A DNA stretch of 64,000 bases from BJ22 sp021298375 (GTDB taxonomy: Bacteria; Planctomycetota; Planctomycetia; Pirellulales; Pirellulaceae), in NCBI GenBank assembly GCA_046343015.1, contig JBKDOL010000132.1, positions 62,001-126,000 on the forward strand, written 5' to 3'. The notes beneath the pieces are model-generated. The model was not told the DNA's origin and searched no databases. It was given only the letters and a program-made list of their open reading frames with translations. The position numbers and the translations under genes were made by a program. Below, in pieces: positions 56,789 to 64,000 of this stretch (positions are counted from its first letter, which is position 1; every line of letters begins with the position of its first letter).

Positions 56789-57802
56789 TCACCGGGTCAA
56801 CGGCCAATCCCTGAGGCGATAACTCACGCCCGTTTGATCGAGGAGTCGGCAAAGATACCTCAGGGCGACGCCAAAACCATCGGGACCGCTGAACCCGCCG
56901 AATTGTCCGCCGCGCCGCAGGTGGGGTTCGAGGTCGAGAAACACGAGCGGCTGACTCCAGCCGGCTTTTTGTAACCTGTCGCGAATCGCCGGGAGTTCCC
57001 GCCTCAAGTCGGGCAGCACCTGTCGGTAGGCTGCGTCGCCAAGTCCTGCCGGGACAAAGGCGTCGAGGCTCTCCTCGTCAAGATGCTGGTTGCCGGATGA
57101 GCCAGGATTTCCCGTCCCAGCCGTTGGCGGCAGGTAATCCTTGACGTGTACCCAGCCCAAGGTGCCACGCAGCGCCAGGTACTGCCGCCAGACCTCGGAT
57201 GCACTCAGTCCCTGAACGACGAGGTTCGCTCCGTCGAAGATCGAAACCAGATTGGGAGCTGCCGCCAGCTCGACCAACTCGCGGACCAGGTCTCCCGTCT
57301 GACCAATCAGGTTGGCTTCGACTTCCAGCCCAAAGACCAGGCTATCTTGAGCGCAACGAGCAGCGAGTTCCCGCAACCGCGCGGCCGCTTCGGCCAGATG
57401 AAGCGAGGGATTCGAGCCGCGCGGGTGATAGAAGGAAAATCCTCTCACCAGCGGAGCCTGCAGAACCTTCGCAATTTGGCTGATTCGATTGACCTCACCG
57501 GCGAGGTAGTCGGAAAATGGCCGATACTGATTGGAGGTGCCGTCGTCGACATCCAGTAACTTGACCTTGCCCAGCGGGGACCCGATCGAGGAGACGCGGA
57601 GGCCGTAACTGGTCAGCAACTCGTCGATTCGCTGGAGATCCGAATCGGTGGCAGCGAGGATGTTCTTGATCCCCTGGCCGAGGTCAAAAAACCGGAGCGA
57701 GATCCACTCCAGACCGAGGGCTGAGGCCACCGCAAATTGCCGCTCCAGATTCTTGTCGGCACAAACCTCATCGCAAAAACCGGTCAGCACGACATCGCTC
57801 AT
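56789..57802 (-). CDS. sugar phosphate isomerase/epimerase family protein
   Basis: TIM-barrel protein of the xylose-isomerase/AP-endonuclease-2 superfamily, 337 residues. LTGFCDEVCADKNLERQF at the N-terminus, RGFSFYHPRG, GLEVEANLIGQT with probable metal Glu, FDGANLV, and WVHVKDYLP, then FLDLEPHLR with the C-terminal metal Glu, follow the family pattern of E-D/H-E metal ligands. Related planctomycete proteins act on sugars or polyols (e.g. hydroxypyruvate isomerase-like), but the substrate cannot be stated. The ATG at 57802 has GGAG 7 nt upstream. queF is 65 nt upstream on the same strand. Confidence 0.88.
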   Translation of the reverse strand: MSDVVLTGFCDEVCADKNLERQFAVASALGLEWISLRFFDLGQGIKNILAATDSDLQRIDELLTSYGLRVSSIGSPLGKVKLLDVDDGTSNQYRPFSDYLAGEVNRISQIAKVLQAPLVRGFSFYHPRGSNPSLHLAEAAARLRELAARCAQDSLVFGLEVEANLIGQTGDLVRELVELAAAPNLVSIFDGANLVVQGLSASEVWRQYLALRGTLGWVHVKDYLPPTAGTGNPGSSGNQHLDEESLDAFVPAGLGDAAYRQVLPDLRRELPAIRDRLQKAGWSQPLVFLDLEPHLRRGGQFGGFSGPDGFGVALRYLCRLLDQTGVSYRLRDWPLTR

Positions 57803-57867
57803 CGGAGGCTCCGCAGGAGGGGTGGGAAAAGCGGGCAATGGCCTGCAGTCTGGAGGTGAACTCGATC

Positions 57868-58218
57868 CTACTTGTCGGTTGAGACGACGATCCGCGAGGA
57901 AATCCCGCCGCGGGGGGTGAAAACGGCTTCCAGCGTGGCGCTGCGGGGCTGCACCGCGCGAACAAAATCTCCAAAAATGAAATTGGTCACGTGCTCATAG
58001 AAAATCCCCTCGTTGCGAAATCGCTGCAGGTACATCTTGAGGCTCTTTAGCTCAATGCACTTGCGGTCGGGGACGTAGGTGAAGACCAATGTCCCAAAAT
58101 CGGGCTGGCCTGTTTTCGGGCAGACCGAAGTGAATTCGGGACAGCGGATTTCGATCGTGTAATTTCGATCGGGGAACTGGTTGTCAAAGACTTCAAGCGT
58201 TTCAAAAAAGTTCTGCAT
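57868..58218 (-). CDS. queF: NADPH-dependent 7-cyano-7-deazaguanine reductase QueF
   Basis: QueF reduces preQ0 to preQ1 in queuosine synthesis, 116 residues, the short (unimodular) class. Catalytic Cys in TSVCPKTGQPDFG (C33), the QueF NADPH motif ELKSLKMYL, and FRNEGIFYEHVTN are all present. Start at the ATG at 58218. No other queuosine genes and no preQ1 riboswitch could be seen. It and trmB are the two tRNA-modification genes of the window. Confidence 0.97.
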   Translation of the reverse strand: MQNFFETLEVFDNQFPDRNYTIEIRCPEFTSVCPKTGQPDFGTLVFTYVPDRKCIELKSLKMYLQRFRNEGIFYEHVTNFIFGDFVRAVQPRSATLEAVFTPRGGISSRIVVSTDK

Positions 58219-58327
58219 CGGATGTTCCTGAAACTAAATCCCGCAGTCCGGTCGTGGCTGACAGTGGCCGGGTATCGCTTCCCAAGGGGTGGGCGACTGA
58301 GGGCGGTAAGTGGATGGTTTGGATCGA

Positions 58328-59515
58328 CTAGTGAGCTGCTTCGGGTGAGGCCGCAGGCGGCTTGACGGGGCCTTTCGGAGCGCAGACGAGCACCATGACC
58401 GCTCCGAGAATCGTGACCGCCAAGCTGAGATAGAAAGCACTCGAAACCTCGGCCCGCAGGCCTTTGGAGGTGATTTCCGTAAAGGTGTTCACCACAGGCG
58501 CGAGGCCAAAGACAAGCGGCATGACGAAGATCGGCTTGCCGCCGAAATTGAACGCGTAAATGATCCCCAACGCGCCAAACGCTCCTGCGGTTCCGCCCAG
58601 CAACGACCAGATGACTCCGCTCGTATTCCAGCCACCCGGCTCGGGGAACTGCTGCAGGAGGAAGAAGGCCGCGACCACGGCAATCACAAAGTAGGCGAGG
58701 CCGACGCAAAGGAAAGGGCGCAAACGGCTTTGCCCCATTTTCATCTGACCCTTGTGCAGGACCGGACCATAGGAACCCCAGCAGAGTGCCGTGAGCGCGA
58801 TCGACAAGCCAACAGCCAGCCAGTTCACTGCTTTCTGCTCGAGCTGTTGCAGGCGGCTGACCGGCTTGTTCACAGCGTTGCCCGCCTCGGCAGCTGGAGT
58901 CGCCTCGGCAGCTGGTGCATCGCTCGCGGGGGCGTTGTCGGCATTGCCAGTCGGCTGGTCTGACTTGCTGGAGGGTTCATTCTTGGAGGGCGCGGCTGCT
59001 GCGTTCACAGCCGCGGGCTGTTCCTGATGATTGTCTTTGACCGCTTCCTTGGGCTTGAGAATCAAGACCCCGGCGGCGCCGATCGCGACGATCGCCACGC
59101 CGGTGTAAAACAATGCGGAGGCCTCTTTGAAGGTGCGACTGAAGAACATCGTGCAGAACGTGTTGACCACCGGAGCAAAGCCGAAGACCAGCGGCATGAC
59201 GTAAGCAGGCTTCCCCTGAAACTTGAAGGCCAGAATGATTCCCAATGCACCCAGAGCCCCAATCGCCCCCGCGCCCAACGACCAGATGAAGCCACCGAGG
59301 GTCCAGTTTCCTTTTTCCCCTTTTGTCGTCAGGATCGCGATTGGAAAGATGACCGCGATGAGAAAGTAAGCCGCGCCGACGCAAATGTAGGGCCGAAGCG
59401 AACTGAGCTTGCCATCTGCACCCATGGCATGTTGGCCTTCATGCAGCACCGGACCGTAGATTCCCCAACAGATGACCGTCAGGGCCACGAACACGAGAAA
59501 ACTCAAACTGCGCAT
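58328..59515 (-). CDS. internally duplicated DMT/EamA-like membrane transporter
   Basis: 395-residue integral membrane protein built from two clearly homologous halves (about 1-160 and 235-385), each with about five helices, joined by a 70-residue Ala/Pro/Asn/Glu-rich linker. Matching motifs in both halves: CWG(I/S)YGPVLH(E/K)GQ, LRP(Y/F)(I/L)CVG, (A/G)FGALGII(L/Y)AF-(K/N)F(Q/G)GKP, and (V)MPLVFG(F/L)APVVNTF. Resembles DMT-superfamily carriers; a homologue with both halves in one chain and a linker is unusual. Substrate unknown. The linker has an in-frame 18-bp duplication. Confidence 0.85.
   Translation of the reverse strand: MRSLSFLVFVALTVICWGIYGPVLHEGQHAMGADGKLSSLRPYICVGAAYFLIAVIFPIAILTTKGEKGNWTLGGFIWSLGAGAIGALGALGIILAFKFQGKPAYVMPLVFGFAPVVNTFCTMFFSRTFKEASALFYTGVAIVAIGAAGVLILKPKEAVKDNHQEQPAAVNAAAAPSKNEPSSKSDQPTGNADNAPASDAPAAEATPAAEAGNAVNKPVSRLQQLEQKAVNWLAVGLSIALTALCWGSYGPVLHKGQMKMGQSRLRPFLCVGLAYFVIAVVAAFFLLQQFPEPGGWNTSGVIWSLLGGTAGAFGALGIIYAFNFGGKPIFVMPLVFGLAPVVNTFTEITSKGLRAEVSSAFYLSLAVTILGAVMVLVCAPKGPVKPPAASPEAAH
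58883..58918. repeat. 18-bp tandem duplication, 2 copies, in frame
   Basis: cgcctcggcagctggagt is followed by a copy with two changes at its end, in the linker of the duplicated transporter gene (encoding repeats around AAEAT/AAEAG). Confidence 0.88.
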
Positions 59516-59763
59516 GTGCTGGGGGCTCCGGGGAGGGGACTCCGTAAACGAAAACGGCCTGCGGCAACTCGCCATCGCAGGAACAGGGGCAACCGTTGCC
59601 TTGCCGTTTGCTTAACTTTGTCTGCCAGTGTAGCGAAAAAGGCCGATCTGCGGCAGCGAGGGGCAGGCTGACATTCGTTGACGTGAGGCAAGGGGCTGCG
59701 GTCACTCCCCGGGTCCCAAGCGGCGACTCGCCGGAGTCGATTCGCCAGACCGTCATTCTCCAT

Positions 59764-61953
59764 TCAGGGAGCTTTGCCGTTGGGAGCGGAGGGTTTACTG
59801 GGCGGTGGTGGCGGAGGGGGCAATGTGACCACCAGCGGCTTGTCCCGCAGCGGGCCCTTGACCTTCAGCTTGAGCGGCCGGCTGTAAACGGCTCGGCCTC
59901 GCGGGTCTCGCGCGGCAACCAGCAGTTCGACCTGACCTCGTCCCAGTTTCCCCGCGGGAATGCTGAATTTTGCCGAAGCGGCGCCGTTTTCCGCGAGAAC
60001 CTCTCCGCCTCTCAAGAGCTGTAACGGTCCGGGAAGCGACGTGGTGGCGGCGAGTTCGAACTTGCCGTCGACGTCAATCTCGGGCTCGGAGGCGGTGAGC
60101 GTGACCGACTCGCCACGATTGTTGACCCAGAGAGGAAACTTCAGCGTCTGACGGGATTGAATCAGTCCCGAGGCAACCGCGACCAATCTAAGTTCGTGGT
60201 ATCCATCGGTCACTTTCTCGGACTCAAAGACGACCGGATTGAGACCGGGCCGACGCCCCGCCAATCGTCCATCGAGAAAAATCTCGACCGCGGCAATCTC
60301 GGGGCTGGACTCGGCCTTGCTGAGTTCGATGGTGATCGTGCCCTTCACTTCCTCAGGCACCGCTCCCGCTGTTACTTGCGGAAAGCGGGCAAACGGCTGG
60401 CAGAGCGCATCGCCGACGATCAACAGTTGCATGGGGCCTTCAACGGACTGGTAGAAGGCTTCGGCCAGCGAGCACCCGCGGGCATAGTGCACCTGAATCA
60501 TCGGGTGGGGAAACTTCTGCTGCAAAGCATAGGGTTCGACCACCGTTCCACTGCTGCCCGCGGCACCCCATTTGAGGAACTCGGTGCATTGCGTGTGGCC
60601 CGGGTTGGCACCAAAGACCGCGCCATAGCTGGTCAGGTTTTCCACAATGGCGCCGGGCTTGATCTGGCATTTGTACTCCGGCCAGTTAATCCCGGCCGAG
60701 CCGAGCATCGCGCCGACAATGTCCTGTTTGCCCGGCGGGACTGTGGATTGGCTGACTTCGCTTTCCAGTTTGAGCCGTTTGAGCTTGAGCATCGCGGCGG
60801 CAAAATTGGGCTTGCGAGTCGTCGTCCGCACATCGGAGGTCTCGGTGAAGTAAACAGTGCCTTTCGGTTGGCTCCCATCGGCGGCGACACTCCGCTCCAG
60901 GGCTGCAACGGCATCCTGCTCACTCAGTCCGGTATCCCAGGTATGCGCGAGCATGGTCGACAGCAGGTAGTTCATCCCTTGGTCGCGAGTCGCATTGACG
61001 GAGCCGTTTGGCGCCCAGCAGTAGCGGCTGCTGAAGCCCTGCGAAACCAGGAAGTCGAACCGCTCGTCGGGGATGCGACTGACCAGGCCTTTGAACAGCG
61101 GTTGGTCCAGCAGGGGCTTGAAAGCCGGTTCATTCAGCACCAGCCCGCGGTATTGAAGGCCATTGCGCACGGCCCGGGTGAGTGCTTCGCTGGCCTCGCG
61201 TTCCTCTCCGAGTTTTGCGTGGGCCCGAGCCAGTAACCAGGCGACGCCCACCTGATTGGGATGAGCGGCCTGCAAAGGCTTCAAAATTTCGACCGCCTTG
61301 CCGTGCTCTGCCGCATTGATCGCCTCGACCGCGGCATCAAACTGCTTGGCGGGATCGCCAATAAAGGGCTGGGTCAGAAGCCGCGCTGCTTCACCCCGAA
61401 AATACTGATTCGAAAAGAGCGAAAAATAGACTGGCTGATTCTCCAGCACCGGAATGGCAAAATAAGTGAGCGCGGTCAGCGAGGCCGTCGGAGAGAAAAG
61501 GATTTTGCGCTCCTCCGGGATGGGGTCTCCGCGGGTCGCAGCTTCGCGGAAAAAAGCCTCTTGGGCGGGAGCCACGTTGACGGAGGCTGGAAATCCTCCC
61601 GAATAAACGATCAGGTCAATTTGCTGGTCGAGCTTTCGCTCGCGTATGGCTTCGAAAACGGGCTTGAGAATCAATGTGCGGAATTGCTCGAGCGTAATCG
61701 TTGTTTGTCGCGGGACACCCGAAAGGTGAATGACATTGGCCGCAGGAATACCGCGCAGCGCGACATAGTGGTTGGCCAAGAGCAGTGAACCAGCATCATC
61801 CTGATTGACGACCAAAACCAGATTTTCGGGGCCGCCTCCAGCCCAAACGGGTGCGCCCGAACTGCTCGAAATGATTCCGGCGAGCAGCGAAAGAATCCGC
61901 AGCCAGAGGGCTGCACCTTGAAAGAAACGGTAAACGCGAGCGACACGCGGCAC
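59764..61953 (-). CDS. TIGR03790-like exported protein
   Basis: 729-residue protein (GTG start). Signal peptide at about 12-40 (IISSSSGAPVWAG). The N-terminal part matches the TIGR03790 family (LVLVVNQDDAGSLLLANHYVALRGIP and VIHLSGVP, quoted in part); this family was described from bacteria with PEP-CTERM or similar export and its function is unknown. A TPR-like helical segment (about 215-270) and a C-terminal beta-rich Ig-like region (about 530-729) follow, ending in a Pro/Lys-rich tail. GTG at 61953 is chosen over 61959 because GGAG then stands 8 nt before it. Confidence 0.82.
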   Translation of the reverse strand: MPRVARVYRFFQGAALWLRILSLLAGIISSSSGAPVWAGGGPENLVLVVNQDDAGSLLLANHYVALRGIPAANVIHLSGVPRQTTITLEQFRTLILKPVFEAIRERKLDQQIDLIVYSGGFPASVNVAPAQEAFFREAATRGDPIPEERKILFSPTASLTALTYFAIPVLENQPVYFSLFSNQYFRGEAARLLTQPFIGDPAKQFDAAVEAINAAEHGKAVEILKPLQAAHPNQVGVAWLLARAHAKLGEEREASEALTRAVRNGLQYRGLVLNEPAFKPLLDQPLFKGLVSRIPDERFDFLVSQGFSSRYCWAPNGSVNATRDQGMNYLLSTMLAHTWDTGLSEQDAVAALERSVAADGSQPKGTVYFTETSDVRTTTRKPNFAAAMLKLKRLKLESEVSQSTVPPGKQDIVGAMLGSAGINWPEYKCQIKPGAIVENLTSYGAVFGANPGHTQCTEFLKWGAAGSSGTVVEPYALQQKFPHPMIQVHYARGCSLAEAFYQSVEGPMQLLIVGDALCQPFARFPQVTAGAVPEEVKGTITIELSKAESSPEIAAVEIFLDGRLAGRRPGLNPVVFESEKVTDGYHELRLVAVASGLIQSRQTLKFPLWVNNRGESVTLTASEPEIDVDGKFELAATTSLPGPLQLLRGGEVLAENGAASAKFSIPAGKLGRGQVELLVAARDPRGRAVYSRPLKLKVKGPLRDKPLVVTLPPPPPPPSKPSAPNGKAP

Positions 61954-62144
61954 GGTCACGACTCCTCAGGCTGGGGGATTGCTGAGGCCAATGCTGCGGG
62001 GGCGTTCACCGGAATTGGCCGTGCCCTGATTCTAACCGATCCGCTTCGGCCGCGCGAGGATTGAGAAACCGGGCGCTGCGATTTTCGCCCTGATTGAACA
62101 GCCGCGCCTCGGGCGGCCGGGGCTTGGCCTGTAGGACTTGTCCT

Positions 62145-64000
62145 TTAGCGGACGCGGCACTTGAAGCGGATCAATCCGCTCTGGCCCACGTCGAGCGTCT
62201 GCTTGACGTCCCACCGCAGGACCAGCGAATCAGCCGCATTCCGTTCGCTGCTGAAGTCCGCGTCGAGCGAGCATTGGGCTGAATCGGGAACGTACTCCAG
62301 CCGGGTGGTCAGGTTGTCAATGATGGTGACATTGCCGATTTTCCGCGCCCCGACATTCTCAAAGCTGATGGTGAATTCGACTTCCTCACCGCAGGCGGCC
62401 GAAATGGCCGAGGCCTGCTTAAGAATTTTCAATTGGGCATCGCCGTTGTCGCTTTTAACGGTGACCAGTTCGTGCACTTTGGCTGCGTCGCGGGTAATCA
62501 CCGCTTGTCGGCGGTCAGCGACAACTTGCAAACCGAGGTTGTCTTCCCAGCTGCGGGCCGCGACCGCAGCGAGTTCCAGCCGCGCGCCTTCGGAGTTAGC
62601 GAATCCGCGATAGCGAGTATGCTGCAGGTGGCTGCTTGAGCGGGTCCGGTCTTCAGCCCGCCGGGGTTGGGTCACATTGTCGGCAGTCAGGCCGCGCGTC
62701 TGGTCATTAAAGCCACGGGCCCGGAGTTGAGTGGCGTGCTGTTGAGGCTGAAGCTGCTGCAGAGTTGTCGAGGAAATGTCTTTGCCGCGCGTCGCCTCGA
62801 GTTCGACGGTATCGTTGAAACGGGCGAGCCGCGTCGGCAGCGACTCGAGACTGTAGCCGGAGATTTTTCGCACGGCGGCAAACCGCGGTGCGTAGATGGC
62901 GACTCGATTGCTGGCGACGACCTGCCGGGTTCCGCCCAGGGTGTCAAATGCGGCAACGGTGTCTTCCACGTCCAGGCCATTGAGGTTCCAGTTCTGGTCC
63001 ACCGTGACGTGGAAGTTTTTGTCGCCCCCGTCAAACAGGAATTCATCGCGATGGAAAGGCTCACTTCCAGGCCCGCCGGCAACCCCCAGCGGAGCAGGGC
63101 AGAGGTTGCAGGGGTCGCTGCCCCACGCCGCTTGTGGAAGCGGTTGCGCAGCTGGAGCGATGCTCAGCGGCTGGCGTCCGGCGAGCTCCTCGTTACCGCT
63201 GGGGTTACCGCTGGGGACTCCACCGGGGAGCGGGTTTTGAGTCGGGTTACTGAAGCGGAATTCGGGGCCCTGTCCGGCGGCACTTGCCGTGGCCCGCTCC
63301 TGACCGGCCGGTTTTTGAAAGCTCACTAAAAGCGCACGGCGATCGAGTTCGCGAGCAGCTTGCGGAGGAAACACCGTCAATGGAATGGCAGCCCCGTTGC
63401 CGTAACTCATTTCGGCGTCTGACGGTTGACGAGTCCCGAGGCGCAGAATGGCAATCGGACGGCCCAGGCGGCTCGCAGTCCGGATCGGGTCTTCCAGATC
63501 GGTGACGTCGAAGTAGGCTTGGTGTCCGTTGCAGAGCTGCCGGTAGGGAAGCGCCGTTTCAGGGTTCTCGACGTAAATGATTTTTGTCACCAGCTTTCCG
63601 GTGAGCGCTGTCTCAATGTCTTCTTCGGAAATCGCAATTGGCACCGGAAAGCGAAGCTGCAGGTCGGCTGGCGGATTGAGACAGCTGACGATTTCCAGCG
63701 AAGGGTAGAGATCGAAGGATTGTGTTCGGAATTCGCCTCGAATCCTGACTTGATAAATCGGTCCCACGCTGGTGGCGACAGTTGGATTGGCATACTCGGT
63801 ATCGACCCAGCTACCCTGCCAGGTTCCGACAACAGTATTCTCGGGAAGTTGCAGTTTGACCGGCTGGACCCGCCCGACCCACTGCGGGTTGGCAAGCAGA
63901 CTGGCAAAGGCGACCGTTCCGGGAACGTCATTGGAACTGGTGAAGCGGGGAGCTATCGAGCTTTGGGCATCGACGGCCTGGAGAGGCAGCAGTGCGGTCA
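62145..64000 (-). CDS. DUF11 repeat surface protein, 5' end beyond the window
   Basis: Secreted protein with at least one C-terminal DUF11 (conserved repeat) beta-sandwich (about the last 110 residues; LKILKQASAISAACGEEVEFTIS and IGNVTIIDNL, in part). The frame stays open to position 64000. The residues read there (LLPLQAVDAQSS) look like the end of a signal peptide, so only the first 15-25 codons are missing. The central region has an NPSGNPSGN repeat and a low-complexity linker. Location at the cell surface or periplasm is inferred. It precedes the TIGR03790-like gene on the same strand by about 190 nt. Confidence 0.82.
   Translation of the reverse strand, partial: TALLPLQAVDAQSSIAPRFTSSNDVPGTVAFASLLANPQWVGRVQPVKLQLPENTVVGTWQGSWVDTEYANPTVATSVGPIYQVRIRGEFRTQSFDLYPSLEIVSCLNPPADLQLRFPVPIAISEEDIETALTGKLVTKIIYVENPETALPYRQLCNGHQAYFDVTDLEDPIRTASRLGRPIAILRLGTRQPSDAEMSYGNGAAIPLTVFPPQAARELDRRALLVSFQKPAGQERATASAAGQGPEFRFSNPTQNPLPGGVPSGNPSGNEELAGRQPLSIAPAAQPLPQAAWGSDPCNLCPAPLGVAGGPGSEPFHRDEFLFDGGDKNFHVTVDQNWNLNGLDVEDTVAAFDTLGGTRQVVASNRVAIYAPRFAAVRKISGYSLESLPTRLARFNDTVELEATRGKDISSTTLQQLQPQQHATQLRARGFNDQTRGLTADNVTQPRRAEDRTRSSSHLQHTRYRGFANSEGARLELAAVAARSWEDNLGLQVVADRRQAVITRDAAKVHELVTVKSDNGDAQLKILKQASAISAACGEEVEFTISFENVGARKIGNVTIIDNLTTRLEYVPDSAQCSLDADFSSERNAADSLVLRWDVKQTLDVGQSGLIRFKCRVR
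63192..63215. repeat. 12-bp tandem duplication, 2 copies, in frame
   Basis: gttaccgctggg repeated exactly, encoding PSGN-PSGN on the minus strand in the DUF11 protein gene. Confidence 0.92.

Noticed and set aside
58219..58327. preQ1 riboswitch upstream of queF
   Set aside because: No preQ1 aptamer pattern near the start codon.

Overview
The window reads as a chromosomal stretch of a planctomycete, probably of the Pirellula/Rhodopirellula/Blastopirellula type. This is inferred from content, not from a marker-gene search. Supporting traits are planctomycete-style secreted and membrane proteins (a BBP2-like porin, a zinc-ribbon/terpene-cyclase-fold protein, VTDAGL-type leucine-rich repeats, a TIGR03790-like protein, DUF1844), two paralogous 'GATase-like membrane protein + ABC ATPase' modules, many GTG/TTG starts, moderately high GC, and mostly loosely spaced core genes on both strands. 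About 50 protein genes, one tRNA and one IS remnant are supported.

Layout. 0-5.3 kb (+): a secreted protein, a Rieske ferredoxin, a MazG-like pyrophosphohydrolase, then a membrane-anchored GATase-like protein with an ABC ATPase. 5.4-16.0 kb (-): P-II, a porin with its own terminator, then ribH-nusB-ftsY and polA-coaE-rho. 16.5-22.0 kb: two related membrane-anchored coiled-coil proteins, each behind a near-consensus sigma-70 promoter, two small membrane proteins and a MoxR ATPase. 22.5-28.1 kb (+): the second ABC module, complete with permease. 28.2-31.1 kb (-): folP overlapping a large zinc-ribbon/terpene-cyclase-like protein. 31.7-42.0 kb (+): gyrA, UDP-glucose dehydrogenase, mutY, kdsB-pyrG, DUF1844 and a thioredoxin-fold protein without its cysteines. 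42.0-42.8 kb: the only accessory-looking patch, with REP-like palindromes, a truncated IS4-type transposase behind a terminator, and tRNA-Ser(CGA). 42.9-64 kb: an LRR protein, a TatC with a large insertion, manA, a lipoprotein, purF, an aminotransferase, trmB, a 33-residue basic protein, a nucleoside hydrolase, an HtrA-like protease, a DksA/TraR-type zinc-finger protein, two low-complexity planctomycete proteins, a sugar isomerase, queF, an internally duplicated membrane transporter, a TIGR03790-like protein and a DUF11 surface protein cut by the window edge.

The genes are mainly housekeeping: replication and repair (polA, gyrA, mutY), transcription (rho, nusB), secretion (ftsY, tatC), nucleotides (pyrG, purF), cofactors (ribH, coaE, folP), tRNA modification (trmB, queF) and envelope sugars (ugd, kdsB, manA). 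The ABC modules and the coiled-coil cluster look like envelope systems of unknown purpose.

The most unusual signal is not a gene. About twenty short tandem duplications (unit 10-19 bp, two to four copies) are scattered through the window. Inside genes every unit is 12, 15 or 18 bp and keeps frame; outside genes the lengths are unconstrained, and several arrays sit on or within a few bases of stop codons. Other points worth checking are the TatC insertion, P-II with Phe in place of both T-loop tyrosines, MutY with Glu at the catalytic Asp, GyrA with Pro at the Asp87 position, and a shared TAAAAT -10 promoter element.
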